This document shows positions 1 through 9,098 of a stretch of DNA of 40,690 nucleotides, in pieces. The stretch comes from Bacteroidia bacterium (GTDB lineage: Bacteria > Bacteroidota > Bacteroidia > Chitinophagales > Saprospiraceae). The translations under genes were made by a program, and so were the position numbers. How positions within the stretch are numbered: position 1 is the stretch's first letter; each line of letters begins with the position of its first letter. The DNA lies in NCBI GenBank assembly GCA_030429045.1, contig JAUIEA010000019.1:1-40690 (forward strand), read 5' to 3'. The notes below the pieces were generated by a model, which was given only the letters and a program-made list of their open reading frames with translations, did no database searches and had not been told where the DNA came from.

Positions 1-477
1 CTCGATCCTGACCCTGATTTCTCATTCAACATTTCTGATTTCTCATTTTCTTTCCAATGGCGACTAAAGTCACCATTACAATAAATCGTCCTTTGGTCTC
101 ACAGGCTCACAGTCCTCGACCCTAGAAATTCCAAAAATCAAATACCAAATTCAAATAACCAATACCAAAAAGATATGCAGATGCTCTTCGTCACTCCGCC
201 TCTCAGTCACTTCGTCTTATTTTGGCAGGAAACGAAGCGGCAGTTATCCTCCCCGGCAGCTAAAGCAGCCGATACAAGAGACATGCCTCAGCTTCTCACG
301 GTCGCAAAGTCCTCGATCCTGACCCTGATTTCTCATTTTCTTTCCAATGGCGGCTGAAGTCACCGCTACAACTTTCTTCCTTCGGTCTCTTCAACTCAAA
401 GTCTAAGCGTCTCAGCTTCTCACAGTCCCAAAAGTCTCCATTTCGCCTACCTTTGCGGCTTGTTCAACACACAGACC
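1..477. repeat. Intergenic region with degenerate direct repeats
   Basis: No convincing gene is seen. Positions 1-100 and 312-389 are diverged copies of one element: both begin CTCGATCCTGACCCTGATTT, share TTCTTTCCAATGGCG, and end TCCTTYGGTCTC. The left copy carries an extra 21 bases (27-47) that duplicate its own GATTTCTCATT word. In the aligned core (48-81 against 338-371) the four differences are all transitions. A third partial copy of the opening word lies at 111-122. The middle (120-175) is A-rich and low in complexity. The element may continue to the left of the window. Confidence 0.6.
448..455 (+). promoter_or_regulatory. Candidate Bacteroidota -7 box (TACCTTTG) upstream of ftcD
   Basis: TACCTTTG matches the TAnnTTTG -7 consensus of Bacteroidota exactly. 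Transcription would begin near 460, which favours the ATG at 478 over the TTG at 460 as start codon. No clear TTTG -33 element is found about 19 bases upstream, so the call is tentative. Confidence 0.35.
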
Positions 478-2169
478 ATGGCAACCTTGCAACCCCTTAT
501 CGAATGTGTCCCGAATTTTTCCGAAGGCCGTGACCTGGCCGTGATCAAACAGATCACGGACGCCATGGAAGCAGTAGAAGGGGTCAAGCTCCTGGATGTC
601 GATCCCGGCAAGGCCACCAACCGGACGGTCGTGACGATCGTCGGGCATCCGGAACCGGTTATCGAAGCCGCATACCGGGGCATCGCCAGGGCAGCCGAGT
701 TGATCGACATGAACAAGCACCAGGGCGAACACCCGCGCATGGGTGCCACCGATGTCTGTCCCCTCATTCCGATCGCCAATATTTCCATGGAAGAGGCAGC
801 GGAATATGCCCATCGCCTGGCAAAACGCGTTGGTGAGGAATTGCAGATCTCCTGCTTCATGTACGAATCCGCGGCCACGTCAGTCAAGCGTCGCAATCTG
901 GCCACTATCCGATCGGGTGAATATGAAGCCATGGCCAAGAAGATCCAGGAAGCCGAGTGGAAGCCGGACTATGGCCCCACCACCCTCCATCCACGTGCTG
1001 GCGTAACAGCCATCGGGGCACGCGACTTCCTGATCGCCTATAATGTCAATCTGAATACCACGTCCGTTCGCCGGGCCAACTCCGTCGCCTTTGACATCCG
1101 CGAACAGGGGCGGGTCAAGCGGGAGGGTGATCCCATCACCGGTCCTGTGGTCAATGGTCCGGATGGGGAACCCGAGCGGATCCCGGGCACCTGCAAATCT
1201 GTCAAGGGCATCGGTTGGTATATCGAGGAATATGGTCAGGCCCAGGTCTCCATGAATATCACCAATATCCGGGACACCCCCCTGCACATGGCCTTTGAGG
1301 CCTGTGTAGAATCGGCGCACAGCCGGGGTATGCGGGTCACCGGGTCGGAACTGGTCGGACTGGTTCCCAAGCAGGTGATGCTGGATGCTGGTCGATACTT
1401 TCTACACAAACAACAGCGGTCCACGGGATTGCCAGATGAGGAGATCATCCGTCTGGCGGTCAAGACCATGGGCCTGGATGAACTGGGGCCGTTTGACATC
1501 CGCAAGAAGATCATCGAATACCAGTTGGAAGATGCCAGCGACAGCCGACTGGTACGCATGGATCTACGGCAGTTCTCGTCCGAAACGGCATCGGAGAGCC
1601 CGGCCCCCGGTGGCGGTTCCATCTCTGCCTATGTCGGCGCATTGGGTGCTGCCCTGGGGGGTATGGTGGCCAACCTGTCGGCACACAAACGGGGATGGGA
1701 TGATCGCTGGGAAGAATTTTCCACCTGGGCTGAAAAAGCCCAGGCCATCCAGGATCGATTGTTATTCCTGGTAGATGAAGACACCCGGGCATTCAATGGT
1801 ATCATGGATGCATTTGGATACCCCAAGAATACCCCGGAAGAAAAGGCCGCACGCACTGCTGCGATCCAGGCGGCTACCCGCCACGCTATTGCCATCCCGC
1901 TCCAGGTCATGGAACAGGCCAGCGCGGCATTGCCCATCCTCAAGGTGATGGCTCGGGACGGCAATCCCAACTCTGCCAGTGATGCTGGCGTCGGAGCGCT
2001 ATGTGTCCGGGCTGCCGTACAAGGGGCCTGGTTGAATGTGCGGATCAATGCCGGGGGCTTCAAGGACAAGGTCTGGCTGGATACAGTGCTGGCCCAGGGT
2101 CAGAAACTGGCAGACAATGCCGATCAGATGGAGAAGGAGATCCTGGAGATCGTCAAGGGGCAGATGTAG
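478..2169 (+). CDS. ftcD: Bifunctional glutamate formimidoyltransferase / formimidoyl-THF cyclodeaminase
   Basis: The 563-residue protein joins the two activities of FTCD. It transfers the formimino group of N-formiminoglutamate (from histidine breakdown) to tetrahydrofolate, then deaminates the product to methenyl-THF. The N-terminal transferase starts with ECVPNFSEGRD (residues 9-19). It carries the conserved HQGEHPRMGATDVCP segment (81-95), which holds the proposed catalytic histidine. The C-terminal cyclodeaminase (about 365-560) has the PAPGGGS turn and the NPNSASDAGVGA motif. Length and order match full-size FTCD, so this is an intact fusion rather than separate ftcD and fchA genes. The ATG at 478 is chosen because homologues begin just before the ECVPNFSEG segment and a -7 box lies at 448; a TTG at 460 would add six residues. 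No hutH, hutU or hutI is nearby, so the rest of the pathway lies elsewhere. Confidence 0.93.
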   Translation: MATLQPLIECVPNFSEGRDLAVIKQITDAMEAVEGVKLLDVDPGKATNRTVVTIVGHPEPVIEAAYRGIARAAELIDMNKHQGEHPRMGATDVCPLIPIANISMEEAAEYAHRLAKRVGEELQISCFMYESAATSVKRRNLATIRSGEYEAMAKKIQEAEWKPDYGPTTLHPRAGVTAIGARDFLIAYNVNLNTTSVRRANSVAFDIREQGRVKREGDPITGPVVNGPDGEPERIPGTCKSVKGIGWYIEEYGQAQVSMNITNIRDTPLHMAFEACVESAHSRGMRVTGSELVGLVPKQVMLDAGRYFLHKQQRSTGLPDEEIIRLAVKTMGLDELGPFDIRKKIIEYQLEDASDSRLVRMDLRQFSSETASESPAPGGGSISAYVGALGAALGGMVANLSAHKRGWDDRWEEFSTWAEKAQAIQDRLLFLVDEDTRAFNGIMDAFGYPKNTPEEKAARTAAIQAATRHAIAIPLQVMEQASAALPILKVMARDGNPNSASDAGVGALCVRAAVQGAWLNVRINAGGFKDKVWLDTVLAQGQKLADNADQMEKEILEIVKGQM

Positions 2170-2514
2170 AGAGTGGAGGAGGTTATGAGTGGAGGAGTTG
2201 AGGAGAAAGTCAGTCATCAAATGAGCTTTCCAATTCAGGGCCGAAGTCCGAATACAGAACGCCGAAAACCTATCCAACCATAGCCAGATTTGGTTCTACC
2301 ACACTCAAGCCCCGAGCACTCGGGGCGAAAAGCAGGTTAATCATGCAGGCTTGACCTCCCTAGTTTAGAAGGAAGTCTAGGAAACATGCTGCATGCAAAA
2401 TCACCAGGCATTCTTAATACTGCAGGGATAGGTCAGGCCATTACCTTTTACCTTCTCCATATGGAGTCATGTCCAGTTATAACGTGCTGTGCGAATAGCA
2501 ATTCATGATTTCGC
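2170..2514. other. Intergenic gap with palindromes
   Basis: No gene or known RNA is recognised in these 345 bases between two convergent genes. The gap begins with a small repeat of GAGTGGAGGA (2171 and 2188). It holds a near-perfect GC-rich palindrome at 2309-2326 and a 12-base perfect palindrome, CTCCATATGGAG, at 2455-2466. The GC-rich palindrome has no T-tract, so a terminator role is possible but not shown. Confidence 0.5.
2309..2336. repeat. GCCCCGAG-CA-CTCGGGGC hairpin element, copy 1
   Basis: Arms GCCCCGAG (2309-2316) and CTCGGGGC (2319-2326) are perfect reverse complements around CA. They are followed by GAAAAGCAGG. Two relatives of the same hairpin, each followed by GAGCAAACGCAGG, occur at 35361 and 35850. 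This suggests a small dispersed element rather than a chance terminator. Confidence 0.5.
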
Positions 2515-3762
2515 CTACACCATCTCCAGGGCCTGGCCGATCACATGCACCAGATCCCGACTGTTTTCCACCCCGACTGAGATACGGATCAGGTTGGGGG
2601 TGATGCCGATCTCGCGCTGATGCTCGGGTTTCAATCCGGCATGGGTCATGGTTGCCGGATGTTCAGCCAGCGACTCGGTACTGCCCAGGCTGACGGCCAG
2701 CTTGATCATCTTCAGGTTGTTCAGAAAACGGAATGCTTCTGCTTCACCACCTTTGACCTCGAAGGAGACCATGGCCCCCGGTGAGCTGCATTGCCGCTTG
2801 TATATGGTGTATTCAGGGGTATTCTCCGGGATCAGCCCCAGGTAGTAGACATTCTCAACCTTGGGATGATCCTTCAGGTATCGAGCCACAACGCCGGCAT
2901 TTTCGGCCTGTTGTTCCATTCGTACTTTCAGGGTTTCCAGGCTGCGAAGGAGGAGCCATCCGGTCCATGGACCGGCCATATTCCCCAGGAAGGTGCGCAG
3001 GGTTTTGACACGGGTGATCAGCTCACTGTTCCCCAATACGGCTCCGGCGATGACATCGCTGTGTCCACCGATATACTTGGTCGCAGAATACATGACCAGG
3101 TCGGCTCCGTGATGAAGGGGGTGTTGCCACAGCGGCCCCATATAGGTGTTATCCACTGTGACAAGTACGCGTTCTTCATCGTCACTGAAATGGTTGGCCA
3201 CCTCGCGACACATCTGCAGATCGAACAGGTCATTGGTCGGGTTGGCCGGGGTCTCGATCAAGATCAATCGCAGGCGATCCGCACGGCCACTTTCGTTCAC
3301 CATCCGGATCAGGTCTTCCTTGTTTTGATCCGGTCGGAACCCGATACCCTGGATATTGTACTTGGGAAGGACTTCCAGGATAAAATGTTCTGTTCCGCCA
3401 TAGACCGGCATACTGTACAACAGCAAGTCGCCGGGATGGAGGAATTCCAGGAGAACCGTGGTGATCGCAGACATTCCACTTTCAAAGACAGCGGCAGCTT
3501 CTGCTTCATCCCAGAGGCACAGGCGTTCTTCGAGGATCTGCAGATCCGGATTGTTGAGCCGGCTGTAGATCAGTCCGGGCACTTCTCCCGGGCGGGCCTC
3601 CCGCAAGCCATAGGCGACTTCAAAGAAGGCTTTTCCATCTTCAGCAGATTCGAAAACGAAGGTCGAGGTCTGAAAAATCGGGCATTTGACAGCCCCTTCG
3701 GAAAGTTCCGGCTTGTAGCCGTGAGACATCATCAGGGATTCCGGTGAAAATTTGTGACTCAT
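2515..3762 (-). CDS. Cys/Met metabolism PLP-dependent enzyme (cystathionine gamma-synthase family)
   Basis: The 415-residue protein is a fold-type I PLP enzyme of the trans-sulfuration family (cystathionine gamma-synthase/lyase, methionine gamma-lyase, O-acetylhomoserine sulfhydrylase). The cofactor lysine is K229 in YSATKYIGG. The aspartate that pairs with the pyridine nitrogen is D204 in VDNTYMGP. The YSRLNNP segment (66-72) and the phosphate-binding ESGMSAI loop (94-100) are also present. Sequence alone does not settle the substrate, because members of this family interconvert cysteine, homocysteine and methionine derivatives. The subgroup seems to be the one usually named only 'cystathionine gamma-synthase family protein' in Bacteroidota. 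It is monocistronic, convergent with ftcD and divergent from the dipeptidase gene. Confidence 0.9.
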   Translation of the reverse strand: MSHKFSPESLMMSHGYKPELSEGAVKCPIFQTSTFVFESAEDGKAFFEVAYGLREARPGEVPGLIYSRLNNPDLQILEERLCLWDEAEAAAVFESGMSAITTVLLEFLHPGDLLLYSMPVYGGTEHFILEVLPKYNIQGIGFRPDQNKEDLIRMVNESGRADRLRLILIETPANPTNDLFDLQMCREVANHFSDDEERVLVTVDNTYMGPLWQHPLHHGADLVMYSATKYIGGHSDVIAGAVLGNSELITRVKTLRTFLGNMAGPWTGWLLLRSLETLKVRMEQQAENAGVVARYLKDHPKVENVYYLGLIPENTPEYTIYKRQCSSPGAMVSFEVKGGEAEAFRFLNNLKMIKLAVSLGSTESLAEHPATMTHAGLKPEHQREIGITPNLIRISVGVENSRDLVHVIGQALEMV

Positions 3763-3891
3763 GATCGTTCAGCTGGTTCTAGTGCATAGATAGTCATCAG
3801 AATGCAACCCGGGAGTGATCCAGGTCAATATTGCCATGATCCTGATCGATTTCGAACAAATGGTCTGAAAAAGAGGCCCTACCTTCGTCAG

Positions 3892-5121
3892 ATGCGTTTT
3901 TGTCTTTATTTCCTGTTGATTTGCATGACTCCGGGTATGGTATCCTCACAATCGGGCATTGACACCCAAGACTCTCTCTGGCAGAAAGCGGATGAATTGG
4001 CTCATCGCTTCATCCTCCTGGACGGGCACGTAGATCTGCCCTATCGGATGGGGGTGAAGAACTTTCGTCCCACCCGGGAGCTCCTGGGTATTCCGATCTC
4101 CTCGGACAAGGGTGATTTTGACTATGAACGTGCCCGAAAAGGCGGCCTGGACGTACCCTTCATGGCCGTCTATGTTCCTGCCGACTATCAAAAAAGCGGG
4201 GGTGGAAAGGCGTTTGCCGATCAGACCATTGATATGATCGAATCCATTATTGCAGCCCACCCCGACAAATTTGCCAAAGCACCGACCGTCCGCTCCGTCC
4301 GCGATAATTTTGCGAAAGGCCTGATGTCCTTACCCATGGGAATGGAAAACGGCGCGGGTATCGAAGATGACCTGGCCAACCTGCGGCATTTTCATCGACG
4401 TGGTGTGCGGTATATCACCCTGACACACAGTAAAGACAATCTGATCTGCGACTCTTCCTATGATGATGCGCATACCTGGAACGGATTGAGTCCCTTTGGC
4501 GCAAAAGTGGTCGCAGAAATGAACCGTGTCGGGATCATGGTGGATATTTCCCATGTGTCGGATTCCGCATTTTATGATGTACTCCGGATCAGTACCGCTC
4601 CGGTGATCGCATCACACTCCTCTTGCCGGACCTTCACGCCGGGATGGGAGCGGAACATGAATGACGATATGATCCGGGCCCTGGCCAAACATAACGGCGT
4701 GATCCAGATCAATTTCGGATCGACCTTCCTGGATAAGACGGTGGACAAGGCCAACAGAGAAAACCGAAAAAAACTGGATGCACTCCTGGAGAAAAAGGGA
4801 TTGACAGCCCAGGACCCGGAGGCAAAAGCCCATATCGACGCCTTCCAGAAGAAGAACCCGACGCTCTTTTCGGATGTGGAAATGGTGGCCAAACACGTGG
4901 ATCATGTGGTCCAACTGGTCGGTGTCGATCATGTCGGGTTGGGTTCAGACTTTGACGGTGTCGGGGATAGCCTGCCAACCGGACTGAAGGACGTCTCCCA
5001 ATACCCCAATCTGATCTACCTGTTGTTGAAAAAGGGATATTCAGAACAGGATATTGAAAAAATTTGTTCGGGCAATGTCCTGCGGGTGTGGTCCGAAGTG
5101 GAACGCATTGCGGCCCGATAA
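3892..5121 (+). CDS. Secreted membrane-dipeptidase-like metallopeptidase (family M19)
   Basis: This is a renal-dipeptidase-type zinc peptidase of 409 residues that hydrolyses dipeptides, probably in the periplasm or attached to the envelope. The dinuclear metal site is visible: H46 and D48 in DGHVDLP, bridging E152 in GMENGAGIEDD, H221 in DISHVSD, and H242 in ASHSSCR. The RNMNDDMIRAL segment and GSDFDG are also typical. The N-terminus MRFCLYFLLICMTPGMVSSQ is a signal peptide. I start at the ATG at 3892 for this reason; an in-frame ATG at 3802 would add 30 residues that hide the signal. The gene lies 36 bases upstream of the EVE-domain gene on the same strand and could be co-transcribed with it. 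Confidence 0.92.
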   Translation: MRFCLYFLLICMTPGMVSSQSGIDTQDSLWQKADELAHRFILLDGHVDLPYRMGVKNFRPTRELLGIPISSDKGDFDYERARKGGLDVPFMAVYVPADYQKSGGGKAFADQTIDMIESIIAAHPDKFAKAPTVRSVRDNFAKGLMSLPMGMENGAGIEDDLANLRHFHRRGVRYITLTHSKDNLICDSSYDDAHTWNGLSPFGAKVVAEMNRVGIMVDISHVSDSAFYDVLRISTAPVIASHSSCRTFTPGWERNMNDDMIRALAKHNGVIQINFGSTFLDKTVDKANRENRKKLDALLEKKGLTAQDPEAKAHIDAFQKKNPTLFSDVEMVAKHVDHVVQLVGVDHVGLGSDFDGVGDSLPTGLKDVSQYPNLIYLLLKKGYSEQDIEKICSGNVLRVWSEVERIAAR

Positions 5122-5157
5122 CTCTATAAAATCCTTCACAACTCAACTCCTGCACTT

Positions 5158-5571
5158 TTGAACTACTGGCTGATCAAATCCGAACCGTTTGTCTACAGCT
5201 TTTCCGACCTGGAGAAGGAAGGTGTCACCATGTGGGAAGGGGTACGGAATTACCAGGCCCGCAATAATCTCCGGGCCATGAAAAAAGGTGATCTCACCCT
5301 ATTCTATCACAGTCGAGAGGGATTGGAAGTGGTCGGTATTGCCAGGGTCGTCAAGGAACATTATCCAGATCCGACTGCCGAAAAAGGCGACTGGTCGGTT
5401 GTGGAATTCGCGCCTGTACGTCGATTGTCCCACCCCGTGACACTCAAAACGATCAAATCAGACCCTTCGCTACAAGAGATCCTGCTCGTCCGGAATGGCC
5501 GTATTTCAGTGATGCCTCTGGACCAGGATGCTTATGAACGGATATTGACCCACAGTGAAAACCCCTCCTGA
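5158..5571 (+). CDS. EVE domain-containing protein (PUA/YTH-like fold)
   Basis: The 137-residue protein is a single EVE domain, related to thymocyte nuclear protein 1 (THYN1). The start NYWLIKSEP, followed by MWEGVRNYQARNNLRAMKKGD, is the family signature. EVE domains belong to the PUA/YTH fold group, which binds modified bases in DNA or RNA. The start is a TTG at 5158, chosen because the conserved N-terminus begins directly there and no ATG lies nearby. The next gene, a DNA glycosylase, begins one base after the TGA stop, so translation is probably coupled. This supports a role in handling modified or damaged bases, but the ligand cannot be read from the sequence. Confidence 0.9.
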   Translation: MNYWLIKSEPFVYSFSDLEKEGVTMWEGVRNYQARNNLRAMKKGDLTLFYHSREGLEVVGIARVVKEHYPDPTAEKGDWSVVEFAPVRRLSHPVTLKTIKSDPSLQEILLVRNGRISVMPLDQDAYERILTHSENPS

Positions 5572-5572
5572 T

Positions 5573-6253
5573 ATGCTGGATAAACGGATCATTGATTTTC
5601 TGTCCAAACTACCTCTGCCCAAGGGGATCCCTGCCGGGGTCGAGGTCATGCATCCCTATACGGATACGGGGGTTATGCGGCTTGTCCGGGATTTCTATAC
5701 CAAGTTCTATCACGACAATGAGGTCAGGACGGGTTTGTTCGGGATCAATCCTGGCCGTCACGGGGCCGGGCTGACCGGGATACCGTTCACCGATCCCAAG
5801 CGATTGCGGGATCATTGCGGGATCGACAATATCCTGAGCTCCCATGAACCGTCTTCCGAGTTTGTCTACATGGTCATCGACCGGATGGGCGGTCCGGCCG
5901 AGTTTTACAAGCGATTTTTTATCAGTTCATTATCCCCTCTGGGCTTTACTGCTGAGGGCAAGAACCTGAACTACTACGATCGTCCGGATCTACAGAAAGC
6001 CATTGAACCCTATATCGCCATAACCCTGGAGCAGCAGATCCAGTTGGGTCTGCATACACAGACCGCAGTCATACTTGGTGCGGGAAAGAACCTGAAATTC
6101 ATCGAAAGGCTGAATGAGCAGAAGTCCTACTTCGGCCGCATCGTAGGCCTGCCTCATCCTCGATTCATCATCCAATACAAGCGCCGATTTCTGGACGATT
6201 ATCTGGATATCTGGGTGCGCACTCTGGAAGACGTGGGCAGCCAGAATATGTAG
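5573..6253 (+). CDS. SMUG2-like uracil-DNA glycosylase family protein
   Basis: The 226-residue protein resembles the SMUG2 branch of the uracil-DNA glycosylase superfamily, a branch described from Pedobacter (DUF4918-type). Motif 1 appears as GLFGINPGRHGAGLTGIPF (residues 54-72), matching the GMNPGPxGMxQTGVPFG pattern of SMUG1. Motif 2 appears as GLPHPRF near the C-terminus, in place of the HPSPxN of classical enzymes. These enzymes remove uracil or other deaminated bases from DNA. The ATG at 5573 follows the EVE stop by one base; a GTG at 5555 would overlap the EVE gene and seems less likely. The tight pairing with a modified-base reader is the notable feature. The exact base specificity is unknown. 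Confidence 0.85.
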   Translation: MLDKRIIDFLSKLPLPKGIPAGVEVMHPYTDTGVMRLVRDFYTKFYHDNEVRTGLFGINPGRHGAGLTGIPFTDPKRLRDHCGIDNILSSHEPSSEFVYMVIDRMGGPAEFYKRFFISSLSPLGFTAEGKNLNYYDRPDLQKAIEPYIAITLEQQIQLGLHTQTAVILGAGKNLKFIERLNEQKSYFGRIVGLPHPRFIIQYKRRFLDDYLDIWVRTLEDVGSQNM

Positions 6254-6347
6254 ATCCAGATGATGCCTGGACCGTTGGAGCGCAAGAGAGGAGACCTTCC
6301 TGGGTCGGATCAGATATCTTCTTTAGCAGCGTAACCTCTGGAATCCG

Positions 6348-7958
6348 CTATCGGCTTTCGGGCAGGATCTGAAATGACCCTTTGACTGGACCCTTCGGGC
6401 TTTGAATGGTGACGAAATAGGTACCACCCGGGAGTCCAGAGGTATCCAGGATGACTTCCTCTTCAGACACCTGCGTAAGGGATACGGGAATCAGTCGTCC
6501 CAGTACATCCCAAACAGAAACAAGAGCGGGGTCCACCTTGCCATTGTGCCAATACAGATGGGTTTGGTCCACTGCTGGATTGGGCCAAATCCGGACATTT
6601 TCCTGCTGGTTCGGTACAGGGTCAAGACCCGACGTCGTTTGGGGTTCATTGAAAACAGCTATGATAACGCCATCTGACTTACTTCGCCAGTTGCGAACTG
6701 GCATGCTGGAGCCATTGAATGTGATGGTCCATGTTTGGGTCGGTTGAGGGCTGATCGGTATGTCGGCACCCTGGAGGAAAGGCACAAGGGCAAAGGTGCT
6801 GATAGACTCCGCATTCCCCTGTCCATCTCCTGCATCATCATAGCAGAACAAAGCGATCATTGATGCAGATGCCTGGGCAAGTGCAGAAGATGAAAGTTCG
6901 AAGCCCTCCAGGGTGAGTTGATCGCGTCCGTGGATGACGGCTTGGGTGGCTGTAAAGATGCTGATCACGCTTTGGTTGTCGGAATTGGGAATGGCGGAGA
7001 GGAGGAGTCCTGCGAGTGAGAAAGGGGATGGAAACGTGCGCAGATATACGGTTGGGTTGTCCCGCACAAAGGGTTCGTAATAGTAGATAACCTTGCGGAA
7101 GCCTGAAGTCGGGGAAGAGATCTTGAACAAGTAGGAGGTGTTCGGAGCGACATCTACAGGCCCCCAAAACCCGTCCTGGGTGATATTGAAGGTGGCCAGT
7201 GGATCTCCATCCGGCTCGCCCTGACTGTCTACAGCATAGACCTCGATATTGGCGCCCGTAGTCGGGGCGTTTTCTCCAAGGGTAATGCACCGTCCACCAA
7301 TCGTGATAGTTGTTTCTGGAAGGATGTCGGTAGTGGCCGGTGGGGAGCCGTAGAAGAACTTGTACAGCGCAGCAAAGGTTGCAGCTGATGTAGCGACCTG
7401 GTAGTGGTCGAAGTCAGTGAACTGGGTATTTTCTGCACCAGGAATATCAGCTCCACTAACAACAGGATCGGCAGTGGACCAAATATTCAAGGTGGGTATG
7501 GATCCGGCTGGTCCGGCGGGCTCAGATTCAGGGCTACTCGCGAGATGGGCATAGGAAATCACCTTTGCGGCACGTGCAGGATCCGAGAGATAGGCATAGC
7601 CACGACCTCCTCCGGCAGAGTGCCCAACCAGATGAACCTGGTCTGACCCGGTGACCAGGCGTACAGAATCGATGAACAAGTCTAGGAGTTCGTCGGCCCC
7701 TGCAGCCGACAGGGAGTTCCAGTCGAAAGCAAAATAGCGATCCTGGCAATGTCCGTTACTGGCAAACCGCTGGATCTGGGTCGTCCAGGTGTCACCACTG
7801 GCCAGGAATCCATGGACGAAGACTACTGGAGCCTGCGTATCGTCACAATTACCCTGGGCGTGCAAGGCCGCAGAAAAGAGGGAGAAGGTCAATATGGACA
7901 GGACCGAAACAGTGAGGGTTGAGCATACTGTTCTGAAGCGATGGGTGATCATAGTCAA
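6348..7958 (-). CDS. Secreted alpha/beta-hydrolase (lipase-like) with T9SS sorting domain
   Basis: This 536-residue exported hydrolase shows a signal peptide (1-35, ending ALHAQ), the oxyanion strand VVFVHGF (45-51), and a nucleophile elbow GHSAGG with S114. The likely acid is D164 (STADPVV) and the likely base H185 (DFDHYQ), so the triad looks complete. This points to a lipase/esterase acting outside the cell. The middle (about 200-440) resembles the beta-rich accessory region seen in some extracellular lipases; it contains FRKVIYYYEPF. The last about 80 residues form a type A T9SS C-terminal domain: RIWPNPAVDQ, then VWDVLGRLI, then LPGGTYFVTI. The natural ester substrate is unknown. The gene stands alone, convergent with the glycosylase gene. 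Confidence 0.88.
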   Translation of the reverse strand: MTMITHRFRTVCSTLTVSVLSILTFSLFSAALHAQGNCDDTQAPVVFVHGFLASGDTWTTQIQRFASNGHCQDRYFAFDWNSLSAAGADELLDLFIDSVRLVTGSDQVHLVGHSAGGGRGYAYLSDPARAAKVISYAHLASSPESEPAGPAGSIPTLNIWSTADPVVSGADIPGAENTQFTDFDHYQVATSAATFAALYKFFYGSPPATTDILPETTITIGGRCITLGENAPTTGANIEVYAVDSQGEPDGDPLATFNITQDGFWGPVDVAPNTSYLFKISSPTSGFRKVIYYYEPFVRDNPTVYLRTFPSPFSLAGLLLSAIPNSDNQSVISIFTATQAVIHGRDQLTLEGFELSSSALAQASASMIALFCYDDAGDGQGNAESISTFALVPFLQGADIPISPQPTQTWTITFNGSSMPVRNWRSKSDGVIIAVFNEPQTTSGLDPVPNQQENVRIWPNPAVDQTHLYWHNGKVDPALVSVWDVLGRLIPVSLTQVSEEEVILDTSGLPGGTYFVTIQSPKGPVKGSFQILPESR

Positions 7959-8096
7959 TGTTTATCCGGAAACCAGCGTAAAGCGACATGCTGACAGGGC
8001 CCTCGAGGATGCAGGCCCGGCAGATCTCGATTAACGAATTTAAAGCCAATCGAATGGATTGGACCTGATCTTTTCAAAAAGGGAATGGAAGTTTCC

Positions 8097-8921
8097 TTAT
8101 TCTTCTTCGTCTGCCTTCTCCTGAAGGTGCTCATCTTCCGGCAAATCTGAAACTTCACCTTGTGGATCCGGGGCGACCAGCCAGAAATTATTAATGGCAT
8201 TCCCCTGGAGAATGTCGACTTGCTGCTGGTTCAGTAATTCCAGCAAAGCGAGGAAGGTCACGATCGCATGCACCCGGTTCTCACATTGCGAAAACAGGAG
8301 CTCGAAAGGGACTTTCACTCCCGATCGGATGCGATGGAGGATCATCTTCTGCTGATCCCGGATGGTGTAGGGCCACCTGACCACTTCATGGACGGTTACC
8401 CGCCGTTGATTATCATCGTACCGGATCATGACCCGTTCGAAGGCCCGCAGCAGCTTGTAGAGATCCAGTGATTCCAGTTCAACATCGACCAGGGCCTTGG
8501 TGGCCATCTTGCGCAATTGTTCCGAAGCAAATCCGCGTGGATTGCGATACTGCCGGTTCTCTTCCAGGACGCGCATGTCGTCCAGGACACTTTTGTAGCG
8601 CTTGTACTCCAGCAGCCGCTCGACCAGTTCCAGCCGCGGATCGACCTCTTCACCATGTTCGTCGACCTGTTTCCTCGGGAGCAACATCCGGGCCTTGATG
8701 CTCATCAACTGCGCGGCCACCAGGATGAACTCACTGGCCAGATCGACATTCATCACATCGAGGCCGTGGATATAGTCCAGGAACTCGTCGGTGATCTGAG
8801 CGATGGGAATATTGTAGATATCCAGCTCGTCCCGTTCAATGAAGAAGAGGAGCAGATCAAACGGCCCTTCGAATTGCGGCAGATTGATGGTAAAGGTGTC
8901 CTGTTGGCTGGTAGTTTGCAT
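8097..8921 (-). CDS. scpA: Segregation and condensation protein A
   Basis: ScpA (274 residues) is the kleisin subunit of the SMC-ScpAB condensin. It bridges SMC heads and helps compact and separate chromosomes. The N-terminus has the family signature FEGPFDLLLFFIERDELDIY, followed by IPIAQITDEFLDYI and the helix ELSIKAR-like AAQLMSIKARMLLP. The C-terminal winged-helix part includes VTFLALLELLNQQQV. The frame stays open far upstream to 9617, but that extension runs antisense through the methyltransferase gene. The family N-terminus fixes the ATG at 8919-8921. No scpB or smc gene is in the window. Confidence 0.93.
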   Translation of the reverse strand: MQTTSQQDTFTINLPQFEGPFDLLLFFIERDELDIYNIPIAQITDEFLDYIHGLDVMNVDLASEFILVAAQLMSIKARMLLPRKQVDEHGEEVDPRLELVERLLEYKRYKSVLDDMRVLEENRQYRNPRGFASEQLRKMATKALVDVELESLDLYKLLRAFERVMIRYDDNQRRVTVHEVVRWPYTIRDQQKMILHRIRSGVKVPFELLFSQCENRVHAIVTFLALLELLNQQQVDILQGNAINNFWLVAPDPQGEVSDLPEDEHLQEKADEEE

Positions 8922-9098
8922 GGAAGGACGAAGATACACACGTCGATGGGAGGTAGAGAGGATAATGGCCAGAATTGAGCAGCGCCAGTAAAGAATTTCT
9001 GCACGAAGGACAAAAAAAGGTGGTGGGTGGTATCCGGCAAAAGGGACAATGCCACCCGGGTCAGTGAATGATCCTGAAATTCTCCCGATGTTTGGGGT

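Noticed and set aside
2340-2440. Words resembling SRP RNA (AGAAGGAAGT and GGTCAGGCC)
   Set aside because: They occur in the wrong order and no matching helix can be drawn.
2791-3747. 318-codon open frame on the plus strand
   Set aside because: It is the antisense shadow of the PLP enzyme, which has a full set of family motifs.
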